The notes below the pieces were generated by a model. That model was given only the letters and a program-made list of their open reading frames with translations, had not been told where the DNA came from and ran no database searches. From a bacterium (GTDB lineage Bacteria; JACRDZ01; JAJRWM01), in contig JAJRWM010000088.1 in NCBI GenBank assembly GCA_024276815.1, positions 1 to 9,265 of the forward strand: a DNA stretch of 9,265 bases, in the 5' to 3' direction. Below are positions 1 to 6,485 of the stretch, piece by piece. The translations under genes and the position numbers were made by a program. The number at the start of each line of letters is the position of its first letter. Within the stretch, counting starts at the first letter, position 1.

Positions 1-63
1 CTGCTCAAGCAGTATCATTATATCGAGGGTTATTTAAACGCGCGGGAGGACACCCGTGTTTGA
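1..63 (+). CDS. C-terminal fragment of an unidentified protein
   Basis: The first 20 codons from the window edge are open in frame 1 and end in TGA at 61-63, reading LLKQYHYIEGYLNAREDTRV. The frame overlaps the GTG start of the next gene by 8 bp, as is usual for translationally coupled operon genes, and the next gene's Shine-Dalgarno lies inside it. The fragment is too short to assign. The context suggests an envelope polysaccharide or lipid A-related function, but that is only inference. Confidence 0.55.
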   Translation: MLKQYHYIEGYLNAREDTRV

Positions 64-1186
64 CTACCTGTTTATCAGCAACGGTCACGGCGAGGACGTG
101 ATCGGATCGGTTTTAATCAACCAGTTGAAAAAATATAATCCGGCGTTGCGGATCGCGGCTTACCCTTTGGTGGGGATGGGGGAGAGTTATTCAGCGTGTG
201 ACGCCGAGATCCTTGAGCCGCGGCAACGGTTGCCCAGCGATGGATTCGTCAAGGGAAGTCTGCTTCGCTTGTGGCTGGACTGCCGGGCCGGCCTGCTGAG
301 ATTATTCAAAGAACAGAAAGTCGCTTTGCGGAGTGTCGCTGATGAGGTGAAAAAGGTGGTCGCTGTCGGAGATTTTCTGCCGGTGGCCCTGTCTTCGCTC
401 TACGTAAAGAAACCGCTCTACCTTCTGGCTACCGCCAAGTCGGATTATATCGCCCCCCACTGGAATATTGAGCTGGCCTTGTTTAAGCGCTGGACACAAG
501 TTGTCTTCGCCCGTGATGAACTGACCGCCGCCAGTTTGAAAAAAAGCGGAGTCAAGGCAACCTATCTTGGCAATGTGATGATGGACTGCTTCAAAATTGG
601 CGTCAGGGATATTAAAATTGAGGAGTCCCGGAAAACCATCGCCTTCCTGCCGGGCAGTCGAAGCGACGCCGTAGATAACCTGGTGGACATGCTGCGAATA
701 ACCAAATGGCTGGGCAGCGACTATAATTACCTGGTAGCCCTGGCTGAAAAAATCGCCCCCCCCGCTCTCAAGGCGGCCGCCGGGCAGGCCGAGTGGGAGT
801 GGCTGAAAGCGGCGGGTGATTATCGCTTGAAAAAGGAAAAGGTTATTGTTCAGATAATCAGGAATGGCTTTGGCGACGTGCTCAACGCAGCCAACGTCGT
901 TGTCGGCATAACCGGCACCGCCAACGAGCAGGCTGTTGGCCTGGGGAAACCGGTTGTCGCCTACGCGAGAAACCGCCAGACCAGGAAATTTCTGGAATCT
1001 CAGCGCAAACTGCTGGGCAAATCTTTATTTTTAAAGCCTCATGATCCGGAACAGATCGCTGCCTTTATTAGAGATATCATTGACGATGAGTCAAGGTTAA
1101 AGAGAATTTCGGAACTGGGTAAGAAACGGATGGGCAAGCCCGGTTCAGCCATGCGAATCGCCCGCTACCTTGAATCCGAAAGATAA
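56..1186 (+). CDS. Lipid-A-disaccharide synthase-related glycosyltransferase
   Basis: This 376-residue protein resembles the LpxB-related family known mainly from cyanobacteria, not classical LpxB. Seen in the sequence: an N-terminal ISNGHGED motif (residues 8-14), then AAYPLVG (34-40) and a PRQRLPSDGF segment (55-64) typical of this family. A mid-protein FLPGSR motif (197-202) opens the second Rossmann-like domain. A GITGTANEQAVGLGKPVV stretch (284-301) matches the nucleotide-sugar-binding region of GT-B/LpxB-like enzymes. The likely role is transfer of a sugar in envelope glycolipid synthesis at the inner face of the cytoplasmic membrane; the true substrate is unknown. The GTG start is supported by GGGAGGA at 44-50, five bases upstream. 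It overlaps the preceding gene by 8 bp. Only a TAA and three bases separate it from the O-antigen ligase gene, which is in the same frame, so an operon is likely. Confidence 0.85.
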   Translation: MFDYLFISNGHGEDVIGSVLINQLKKYNPALRIAAYPLVGMGESYSACDAEILEPRQRLPSDGFVKGSLLRLWLDCRAGLLRLFKEQKVALRSVADEVKKVVAVGDFLPVALSSLYVKKPLYLLATAKSDYIAPHWNIELALFKRWTQVVFARDELTAASLKKSGVKATYLGNVMMDCFKIGVRDIKIEESRKTIAFLPGSRSDAVDNLVDMLRITKWLGSDYNYLVALAEKIAPPALKAAAGQAEWEWLKAAGDYRLKKEKVIVQIIRNGFGDVLNAANVVVGITGTANEQAVGLGKPVVAYARNRQTRKFLESQRKLLGKSLFLKPHDPEQIAAFIRDIIDDESRLKRISELGKKRMGKPGSAMRIARYLESER

Positions 1187-1189
1187 AAA

Positions 1190-2377
1190 ATGGTAAAAGA
1201 TATATCTGCCGCCAAACTGCAAAAAAGGGGTATTCTCTGGTTCCTGTTTTCCCTGCCGATTAATGAAGTTGTCATGCTGGTCGGTCTGTTCGTCGCCTGG
1301 GGAGCTTACGGTTACCGGCTGTTCAGGAAACAGGCCAGCCGGACCACTCTTAACGCCTCCTCGTATCTCTTTTTGGCTCTGGGCTTCAGTTCCATAGTTG
1401 TCGCCTTTTTTTCGCCGATCAGGCAAACCAGCCTGCTCTTTTCGCTGACCTTGTTTCTGAGTTCCGTACTGGGTTTTATTTTTTTCCAGTAGCTCAGTTT
1501 GAGCGCTGAAAATCTGAAATCATACACTTTGACCTTCCTGCTTGGCGTAACCTGTTTAACAGTGTTCCACCTGGGTAAGCATATCCATGACTACGGCTTT
1601 CACTTCACCAAGAACAGGCTGGGTTACCACGCCTACCTGTCGCTTTTTCTCAGTGTGAGTCTGCCGGTCATGCTGGCCAGAATACTTGATAACGAACGGC
1701 GCTGGTTTGACATTCCCTGGTTTATCTTTCTCCTGACCTGTTTCGTCCTGACCTTTGGCCGGGGCGCCTGGCTGGCTGGCATCATCAGCATGGGCTATGT
1801 CGCTGTTAAACATTCCAGAAAGACCGCGCTGATTTATCTGGCAAGCCTGGTAATTACCATCATCATAATCTTTCCCTTCATCCGGCAGAAAGCCGTTGAT
1901 TTGTTCCGGCCGGCCACCCGTTCCAACGCCCAGAGAATAATCGGCTGGCGGACGGCGTTGAAAATGGTCGGCAAGTATCCGCTGACCGGCGTCGGCTTCG
2001 CTAATTTCAAAGAGCGCTACTGGGCTGACGAGTTCCGTCCGGCGGAAGCGAAGACCCGGTTAGCCCACGCCCATAATATATTTTTACAAATCTACGCCGA
2101 GCAGGGAATTGTGGTTGGCTCTTTTTTCCTGATTCTGGTATTATATTTAGTCGGACGGGGATTCCCCTCTTCCGGCGGCCTGACGATAGAACACAGCCTG
2201 GCTTTGTCGGGAATCAGCGGAGCTTTAATCAGTTTAATCATCGGCGGGCAGTTCGCCTGCAGTATGCTGATTAACCTGCGCATCTGGTTGCTTTTCTGTT
2301 TTTTTGGCGCTTTAATCTCCCGGCTGGGTAAAACATCTGGAATAGATTGGTTTGTCAGGCGGCCTGATAACGGCTGA
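1190..2377 (+). CDS. O-antigen ligase/polymerase (Wzy_C/WaaL-type) membrane protein, interrupted by in-frame TAG
   Basis: One reading frame of 395 codons, normal for the family, is broken by TAG at 1490-1492 (codon 101). Both halves are strongly hydrophobic with many predicted membrane segments. The second half carries the Wzy_C/O-antigen ligase signature: TFGRGAWLAG near residue 184, then NAQRIIGWRTALKMVGKYPL and GVGFANFKERY, then the large-loop AHAHNIFLQIYAEQGIVVG. The basic residues and HNxxLQ in this periplasmic loop are typical of enzymes that join or polymerise undecaprenyl-linked glycans. No Shine-Dalgarno precedes the TTG at 1499 that could restart the second half, so reinitiation looks unlikely. 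It directly follows the LpxB-related gene, which suits a joint role in LPS-like glycolipid assembly. It may be a pseudogene, a base error, or read through. Whether it is a ligase or a polymerase cannot be told from sequence. Confidence 0.8.
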
Positions 2378-2495
2378 CCGCTTGCTTTACGCCCTTCGCC
2401 TAAAATGTTAAATCGGTGTTAAATCAACCGGTTAGGCTTTACTTGGATTTGATTGTATTGTATTAATATACGGGATACGGAATGGAGTTAGGCTG
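2378..2495 (+). promoter_or_regulatory. AT-rich upstream region of nadE-wHTH with tandem direct repeat and possible promoter
   Basis: This 118-bp non-coding gap contains the exact 9-bp direct repeat TGTTAAATC at 2406-2414 and 2417-2425, an 11-bp period. Downstream lie TTGGAT (2443-2448) and TAATAT (2464-2469) as possible -35 and -10 boxes, with a short 15-bp spacer, or TATACG (2467-2472) with an 18-bp spacer. OmpR/PhoB-family regulators typically bind head-to-tail repeats at about 11-bp spacing just upstream of -35. The gene that follows encodes such a DNA-binding domain. The repeat is seen; promoter and operator functions are inferred. Confidence 0.4.
2406..2425 (+). repeat. Two tandem copies of TGTTAAATC, 11-bp period (candidate OmpR-type operator)
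   Basis: Two identical 9-bp units start at 2406 and 2417 and are separated by GG. The 11-bp step puts both on the same DNA face, as in PhoB or OmpR boxes. No convincing third unit is present at 2395 or 2428. The centre lies about 28 bp upstream of the possible -35 at 2443. Confidence 0.6.
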
Positions 2496-3524
2496 TTGCT
2501 TGATAATATTAGCGGTTGGATAAAGAAACAGGTCAGACAGGCCGGTAAAACCGGCGTTGTGCTTGGCCTGAGCGGTGGAATAGATTCAGCGTTGGCGGCG
2601 TTTTTGGCGGTTCGGGGACTGGGTAAAGAGCAGGTGTTTGGCATTTACCTGCCTTGCGAAAGCAATCCGCGGGATATAGCCGACGCCAGGCTGGTCGAAC
2701 AGAAGCTGGGAATAAAAACCTTCCTGAGTGATTTGACCGATGTCTACCGGGAACTGATTCAGTTATATCCCAAAGCGCCTAAGTCCGTTAACATCAATTT
2801 AAAACCCCGGTTACGCATGATTACGCTGTATCACCATGCCGGGCTACACGACTGTCTGGTCCTGGGCACCGGCAACAAGAGCGAACTGCGTCTGGGTTAT
2901 TTCACCAAATACGGCGACGGCGGCGTTGACCTGTTGCCCCTGGGCGATCTTTATAAGCATGAAGTGACCACCCTGGCCCGCCAGATTGGCGTGCCGCAGC
3001 CGATTATCAACAAACCGCCCAGCGCCGGACTGCATGACGGGCAGACAGACGAGGGAGAAATTGGTCTGTCGTACGGCGAGATCGACCATATCCTGGAGTG
3101 TCTGGAGAAGGGCATCCCCTGTGAGAGCTCCCAGGATAATATCGATAAAGTCAAACTGCTGGTGAAAGCCAGCGAACATAAGCGGGATTGCCTGCCGACA
3201 TTTTACAAGGACAAGCAAGCTGAGATGGAAATAGTTATCAGCCCTGATTTAAAAATATTGCCGCAACGTTATCAGGTTATTTACCGGGAAGAGCCGGTGG
3301 AGATGACCTTGAAGGAATATGAATTATTTAAATTTTTATCCTCTCATCCGGGCAAGGTTTTTACCAGGGAGCAATTGTTAAAAGCTGTCTGGGGAGATGA
3401 TTTCTGGGGAGGCGCCCGCACAGTTGACGTTCATATAAGACGTTTACGATCCAAGCTGGAGGGAGCGGGCGATACCTTTATCGAGACTATCCACTCGGTA
3501 GGTTACGCGTTCAGGAAAATATAA
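2496..3524 (+). CDS. nadE: Ammonia-dependent NAD+ synthetase fused to an OmpR/PhoB-type winged-helix DNA-binding domain
   Basis: Residues 1 to about 238 form a complete NH3-dependent NAD synthetase, which amidates deamido-NAD (NaAD) with ATP and ammonia to give NAD+. Seen: the PP-loop SGGIDS (26-31), GTGNKSE (124-130), GYFTKYGDGGVDLLPLGDLYKHEV (134-157, in part), KPPSAGLHDGQTDEGEIG (173-190) and the terminal EHKR (227-230). No nitrilase/glutaminase domain is present, so free ammonia is the expected donor. Residues about 245-342 form a winged helix of the response-regulator C-terminal type: MTLKEYELFKFL (270-281), GKVFTREQLLKAVWG (286-300), the recognition helix region RTVDVHIRRLRSKL (308-321) and FIETIHSVGYAF (328-339). 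There is no receiver domain. Reading is continuous, so this is a fusion rather than two overlapping genes. The TTG start has GGAG (2484-2487) eight bases upstream. The fused domain may bind its own upstream repeat and/or control the adjacent glnA. That is inference. Confidence 0.92.
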   Translation: MLDNISGWIKKQVRQAGKTGVVLGLSGGIDSALAAFLAVRGLGKEQVFGIYLPCESNPRDIADARLVEQKLGIKTFLSDLTDVYRELIQLYPKAPKSVNINLKPRLRMITLYHHAGLHDCLVLGTGNKSELRLGYFTKYGDGGVDLLPLGDLYKHEVTTLARQIGVPQPIINKPPSAGLHDGQTDEGEIGLSYGEIDHILECLEKGIPCESSQDNIDKVKLLVKASEHKRDCLPTFYKDKQAEMEIVISPDLKILPQRYQVIYREEPVEMTLKEYELFKFLSSHPGKVFTREQLLKAVWGDDFWGGARTVDVHIRRLRSKLEGAGDTFIETIHSVGYAFRKI

Positions 3525-3576
3525 TTTTGTGAGTTGTTCACATTAGAAAAAACCATAATTAATAAAGGAGAGAGTT
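3525..3576 (+). promoter_or_regulatory. nadE-glnA gap with inverted repeat TGTGA-N5-TCACA and strong ribosome binding site
   Basis: The 52-bp AT-rich gap holds an inverted repeat, TGTGA at 3528-3532 and TCACA at 3538-3542, with a five-base spacer. It resembles a dyad operator such as a CRP/FNR-type site, although those normally have six (CRP) or four (FNR) central bases. AT-rich sequence with weak -10-like matches (CATAAT 3554-3559) follows. AAAGGAGAG (3564-3572) is the glnA Shine-Dalgarno. No copy of the TGTTAAATC repeat is present. glnA could have its own promoter or be read from nadE. Confidence 0.35.
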
Positions 3577-4917
3577 GTGACAGAGAAGATGGTAAAAGAC
3601 AAGGAATACGTTCTCAGGATGGTTAAGGAAAAGGATGTGAAATTCATCCGGTTCTGGTTTACCGATGTTTTGGGTTTTTTGAAAAGTTTCGCGATAACCG
3701 CCGCGGAGTTGCCGGAAGCGCTTGAGGACGGCAATGGGTTTGACGGTTCCTCGATTCAGGGTTTTACCCGTATCGAGGAGAGTGATATGATAGCAATGCC
3801 CGAACCGTCAACTTTCCAGATTCTGCCCTGGCGCCCGACGGACAAGGAATGCGTTGCCCGCATGTTCTGTAATGTGCTGACCCCGGAAGGTGCGTCCTTT
3901 CACGCTGACCCGCGTTATGTGCTCAAGAAGGTGGTTAAAGAGGCCGCTGATTTAGGTTTCACCTATTACGTCGGTCCGGAACTGGAGGATTTTTACTTTA
4001 AAAATGACACCACGCCGGAAGGCATCGACAAGGGCGGTTATTTTGATTTAACTCCGCTGGATCTGGCCAGCGATTTAAGACGTGACACCGTGCTTACCCT
4101 GGAAAAGATGGGTATTCATGTTGAGTACAGCAACCATGAGGTCGCTCCTTCCCAACATGAAATCGACTTGAAGTACGCTGACGCCATGACTATGGCCGAC
4201 ATCGTTATGACCTATCGGCTGGTAGTTAAGGAAGTGGCCACTCTGCACGGACTGCACGCGACCTTTATGCCCAAACCGATCATGGGTGAAAACGGTAACG
4301 GTATGCACGTTCACCAGTCCTTGTTCAAAGGAAGCTAAAATGCTTTTTATGACGCGAACGATCCATCTTATCTTTCCAAAACGGCTAAAAGTTACATCGC
4401 CGGCTTGTTGAAACACATCAAGGAAATCGCCCTGGTTACCAACCAGTGGGTTAATTCCTATAAACGCTTGGTGCCGGGTTATGAAGCTCCGACCTATATC
4501 GCCTGGGCGCAGAAGAACCGCTCCGCGCTGGTTCGGGTGCCGATTTACAAGCCAGGCAAGGAAAAAGCGACTCGTATTGAGCTTCGCTGTCCCGATCCGG
4601 CTGGCAACCCGTACCTGGTTTTCGCCGTTATGCTGGCGGCCGGTCTCAAAGGCATCAAGGAAGGTTATGAATTACCGGCTCCCATTGAGAATAACATTTT
4701 CGAAATGGATGAAGCGGAACAAATGAAACATGGTATCGAATCAATGCCGGGCAGTCTGCATGAGGCGATACTGCACGCTGAAAAGAGCGAGTTGCTCAAA
4801 GAGACTTTAGGCGAGGAGCTACTAGGCTTCCTGATTCGCAATAAACGGGCTGAATGGAACAGTTACAAAACCCAGGTTACGCCATATGAGTTGGCAACCT
4901 ATTTGCCGGTGCTTTAA
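3577..4917 (+). CDS. glnA: Type I glutamine synthetase, interrupted by in-frame TAA
   Basis: Glutamine synthetase makes glutamine from glutamate, ammonia and ATP in the cytoplasm as a dodecamer. The frame of 446 codons matches short type I-alpha enzymes, but TAA at 4336-4338 (codon 254) breaks it. Seen: DGSSIQGFTRIEESDM near residues 49-64, including the Arg of the feedback-sensing loop; GPELEDFYF (metal-binding glutamates, usually PEFF, so slightly divergent); NHEVAPSQHEID; the ammonia/ATP region MPKPIMGENGNGMHVHQS; and after the stop NQWVNSYKRLVPGYEAP, NRSALVRVP, RIELRCPDPAGNPYL and a normal C-terminus ending YLPVL. At the stop, the sequence LFKGS-stop-NAFYD corresponds to a place where relatives commonly have lysine, so AAA to TAA is likely. 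The GTG start is set by AAAGGAGAG at 3564-3572. The long adenylylation-type insert is absent. It lies downstream of the ammonia-using NadE fusion and before a strong terminator. Confidence 0.9.
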
Positions 4918-4950
4918 AACAAGTTAAAAGCTTATATAAGAAAAAACAGG

Positions 4951-4999
4951 AAGGTTTGGCAACCCCTTTTTCCGAAAACAAGGGGTTGCCAAACCTTTT
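4951..4999 (+). terminator. Perfect 18-bp-stem intrinsic terminator after glnA
   Basis: Bases 4951-4968 (AAGGTTTGGCAACCCCTT) are the exact reverse complement of 4980-4997, with an 11-base loop. Two more T follow to make a short T4 tract, and an A6 run lies at 4941-4946. It sits 33 bp after the glnA stop and ends the nadE-glnA block. The stem is unusually long and mismatch-free, and its A/T flanks could also let it work on the other strand. Confidence 0.85.
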
Positions 5000-5189
5000 C
5001 CATATCTATCGTACGAGTTGCCCAGGCACTAAAAACTTTAACTTGGAGGAGCCTTAGGTAAGGTCGTTAAACGCTATAGCTGGCGGTAAAACCACAATTC
5101 AGTTCCCGGAGAAAATTAAGATTGCCCTGGGGGATCTTGAAGCCGGCGTTATTGACGCCCAGGTGCGCGATATGCTATATTGTACGACC
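5000..5189 (+). promoter_or_regulatory. Leader of the HEAT-dgt-rarA operon, with orphan Shine-Dalgarno and possible promoter
   Basis: No confident gene is seen here. GGAGGA at 5045-5050 looks like a good ribosome binding site, but no ATG, GTG or TTG lies at the right distance; GTA at 5058 is in frame with the HEAT gene. From 5058 to 5189 that frame has no stop (44 codons, preceded by TAG at 5055-5057). A promoter-like TTGACG (5152-5157), an 18-bp spacer and TATATT (5176-5181) lie just before the ATG at 5190. Used as a promoter, this would give a nearly leaderless transcript. Neither reading is proven. Confidence 0.3.
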
Positions 5190-6485
5190 ATGAGAATCAA
5201 CAAAGTCATTGTTTCAGCCCTCATCCCGCTAACCATTTTAACCCTTATACATAATTCCGCGTTCCCCAGGGAAAACAGAAACGCTCCCGCCAAAGAGGAA
5301 ATGGAAGCCCGCTATATCTTTGATTTACAGCGAAGCGACAAATTTACCGAACGCTTCGCGGCCATCGACTTTTTGTTTTCCGCCAAGCGATACGACATCT
5401 TGGTAAAAAACCTGGAAGACAGCGTCGACGGACGGATTCGCAATGAGATTATCAGGAGGCTTGGGACACTGAAAGACTTCGCCTACCTCGATTTATTTGT
5501 TCGTTACCTGGACGCCGAGCTGACGGATTACGTGAAAACCCGGCTTGCCGCTCTGAAGGCTATCGAGAACTACCAGGACAAGTCCGTAATCCCTTATTTC
5601 CAGGAAGCCGTCGAAAATGACCCCAGTTGGGAAGTGAGAAGCCGGGCGGCTATGGCTATCGCTAATTTGGGCAACGAAAATGATATGAACAAAGTTATCG
5701 AGTTGTTCCTTAACGCCGAAAATGAAGAAGCCGAACTGCAGATCGCTATAGCTCTCGGCAACATGGACGTTCCTCTGACCAGCGCCGCGCTTTTTGACAG
5801 TTGGTCGTCAAAAAGCCAATCGGTAATGACCGCGATAACCTACTTGATGGGTATACGTAACTACGCGGACGCAAAACCGGTTTTACTGAAAAAACTAACC
5901 GCGAAAGACGACAGCGAACGTTTGGCGGCTTGTTTCGCGGTCGCTCTTTTCCCTGACGAAATTGGCGAAGTCACCACCGCCATGAGAAAATTCCTGTTCG
6001 CTAAAAACCCGGAGCTGCGTAAGCGGGCGATATTTTACCTGGCCCTGAAAAACGATACTGAAAGCATCCCCACACTACAATTAATCACGGAAAACCCGGC
6101 TGAACCGGCTGAAATAAAAAAGATTTGCTATTTAGCTTTAAAACAGTTAGGTATAATTGGTAACATTGACTCAGTCAATGGCAAACAACTGGTTACCTCT
6201 ATTGGCAGCCGGTACGGTCTGAAGAAAAAGATGACTGGGCAGGTGGTGCGGAAGGAACCTTATTATGAAGTTGGCAGTTGGCCAGTAAAAACTCTTAATT
6301 CCACGCATTCCATGCTGCCGGGAGCGAAAGAAATTATCGCGGCGATCAAGGAAGAACCTGATAATTTCCAGGTGATATTCCTGTTTCCCCCGGGACCTTA
6401 TCTCAAAAAAATATATCTGGAACTGGACCTGCCCGAATGGGTAAGGCAATTAATGGAAAAAAGGGACTATGTTTTTACGCAATGA
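5190..6485 (+). CDS. Exported HEAT-repeat protein of unknown function
   Basis: The 431-residue product begins MRINK, followed by a hydrophobic stretch VIVSALIPLTILTLI and a polar NSAFP end. This is a likely signal peptide or membrane anchor, so a periplasmic or membrane location is inferred. Most of the protein (about residues 45-315) is alpha-helical repeats of HEAT/PBS-lyase type, seen in segments such as PSWEVRSRAAMAIANLG, AELQIAIALGNM, ERLAACFAVALFP and ELRKRAIFYLALKND. These usually serve as protein-binding scaffolds. The last ~110 residues form a different, unrecognised domain ending PEWVRQLMEKRDYVFTQ. ATG at 5190 was chosen for the signal peptide; GTG at 5163 and ATG at 5172 are in frame, and none has a clear Shine-Dalgarno. 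The 3' end overlaps dgt by 17 bp, so the two are probably translationally coupled. No catalytic motif is visible. Confidence 0.78.
   Translation: MRINKVIVSALIPLTILTLIHNSAFPRENRNAPAKEEMEARYIFDLQRSDKFTERFAAIDFLFSAKRYDILVKNLEDSVDGRIRNEIIRRLGTLKDFAYLDLFVRYLDAELTDYVKTRLAALKAIENYQDKSVIPYFQEAVENDPSWEVRSRAAMAIANLGNENDMNKVIELFLNAENEEAELQIAIALGNMDVPLTSAALFDSWSSKSQSVMTAITYLMGIRNYADAKPVLLKKLTAKDDSERLAACFAVALFPDEIGEVTTAMRKFLFAKNPELRKRAIFYLALKNDTESIPTLQLITENPAEPAEIKKICYLALKQLGIIGNIDSVNGKQLVTSIGSRYGLKKKMTGQVVRKEPYYEVGSWPVKTLNSTHSMLPGAKEIIAAIKEEPDNFQVIFLFPPGPYLKKIYLELDLPEWVRQLMEKRDYVFTQ

Noticed and set aside
1145-1426. Minus-strand open frames opposite the envelope genes, and similar ones elsewhere
   Set aside because: They lie antisense to well-conserved + strand genes, lack recognisable domains or ribosome binding sites, and look like shadows of the coding frames.
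2431-2494. GTTAGGCT twice (2431-2438 and 2487-2494)
   Set aside because: An 8-bp repeat 56 bp apart without helical phasing to the 11-bp repeats. It is too weak to call an operator.
2541-2555. Hairpin GCCGGT-AAA-ACCGGC early in nadE
   Set aside because: It lies inside well-conserved coding sequence (residues 16-20) with no T tract or regulatory context. It is probably incidental.
4931-4940. Palindrome CTTATATAAG between glnA and its terminator
   Set aside because: Ten AT-rich bases form such palindromes often. No matching partner site or promoter elements fit it.
4918-5189. tRNA, riboswitch or CRISPR in the longest gap
   Set aside because: Apart from the terminator hairpin and the orphan ribosome binding site, I see no cloverleaf, repeat array or riboswitch core.
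6165-6179. Inverted repeat ATTGAC-TCA-GTCAAT
   Set aside because: A short dyad within the HEAT gene's reading frame, with no T tract and no neighbouring gene boundary. It is likely chance.
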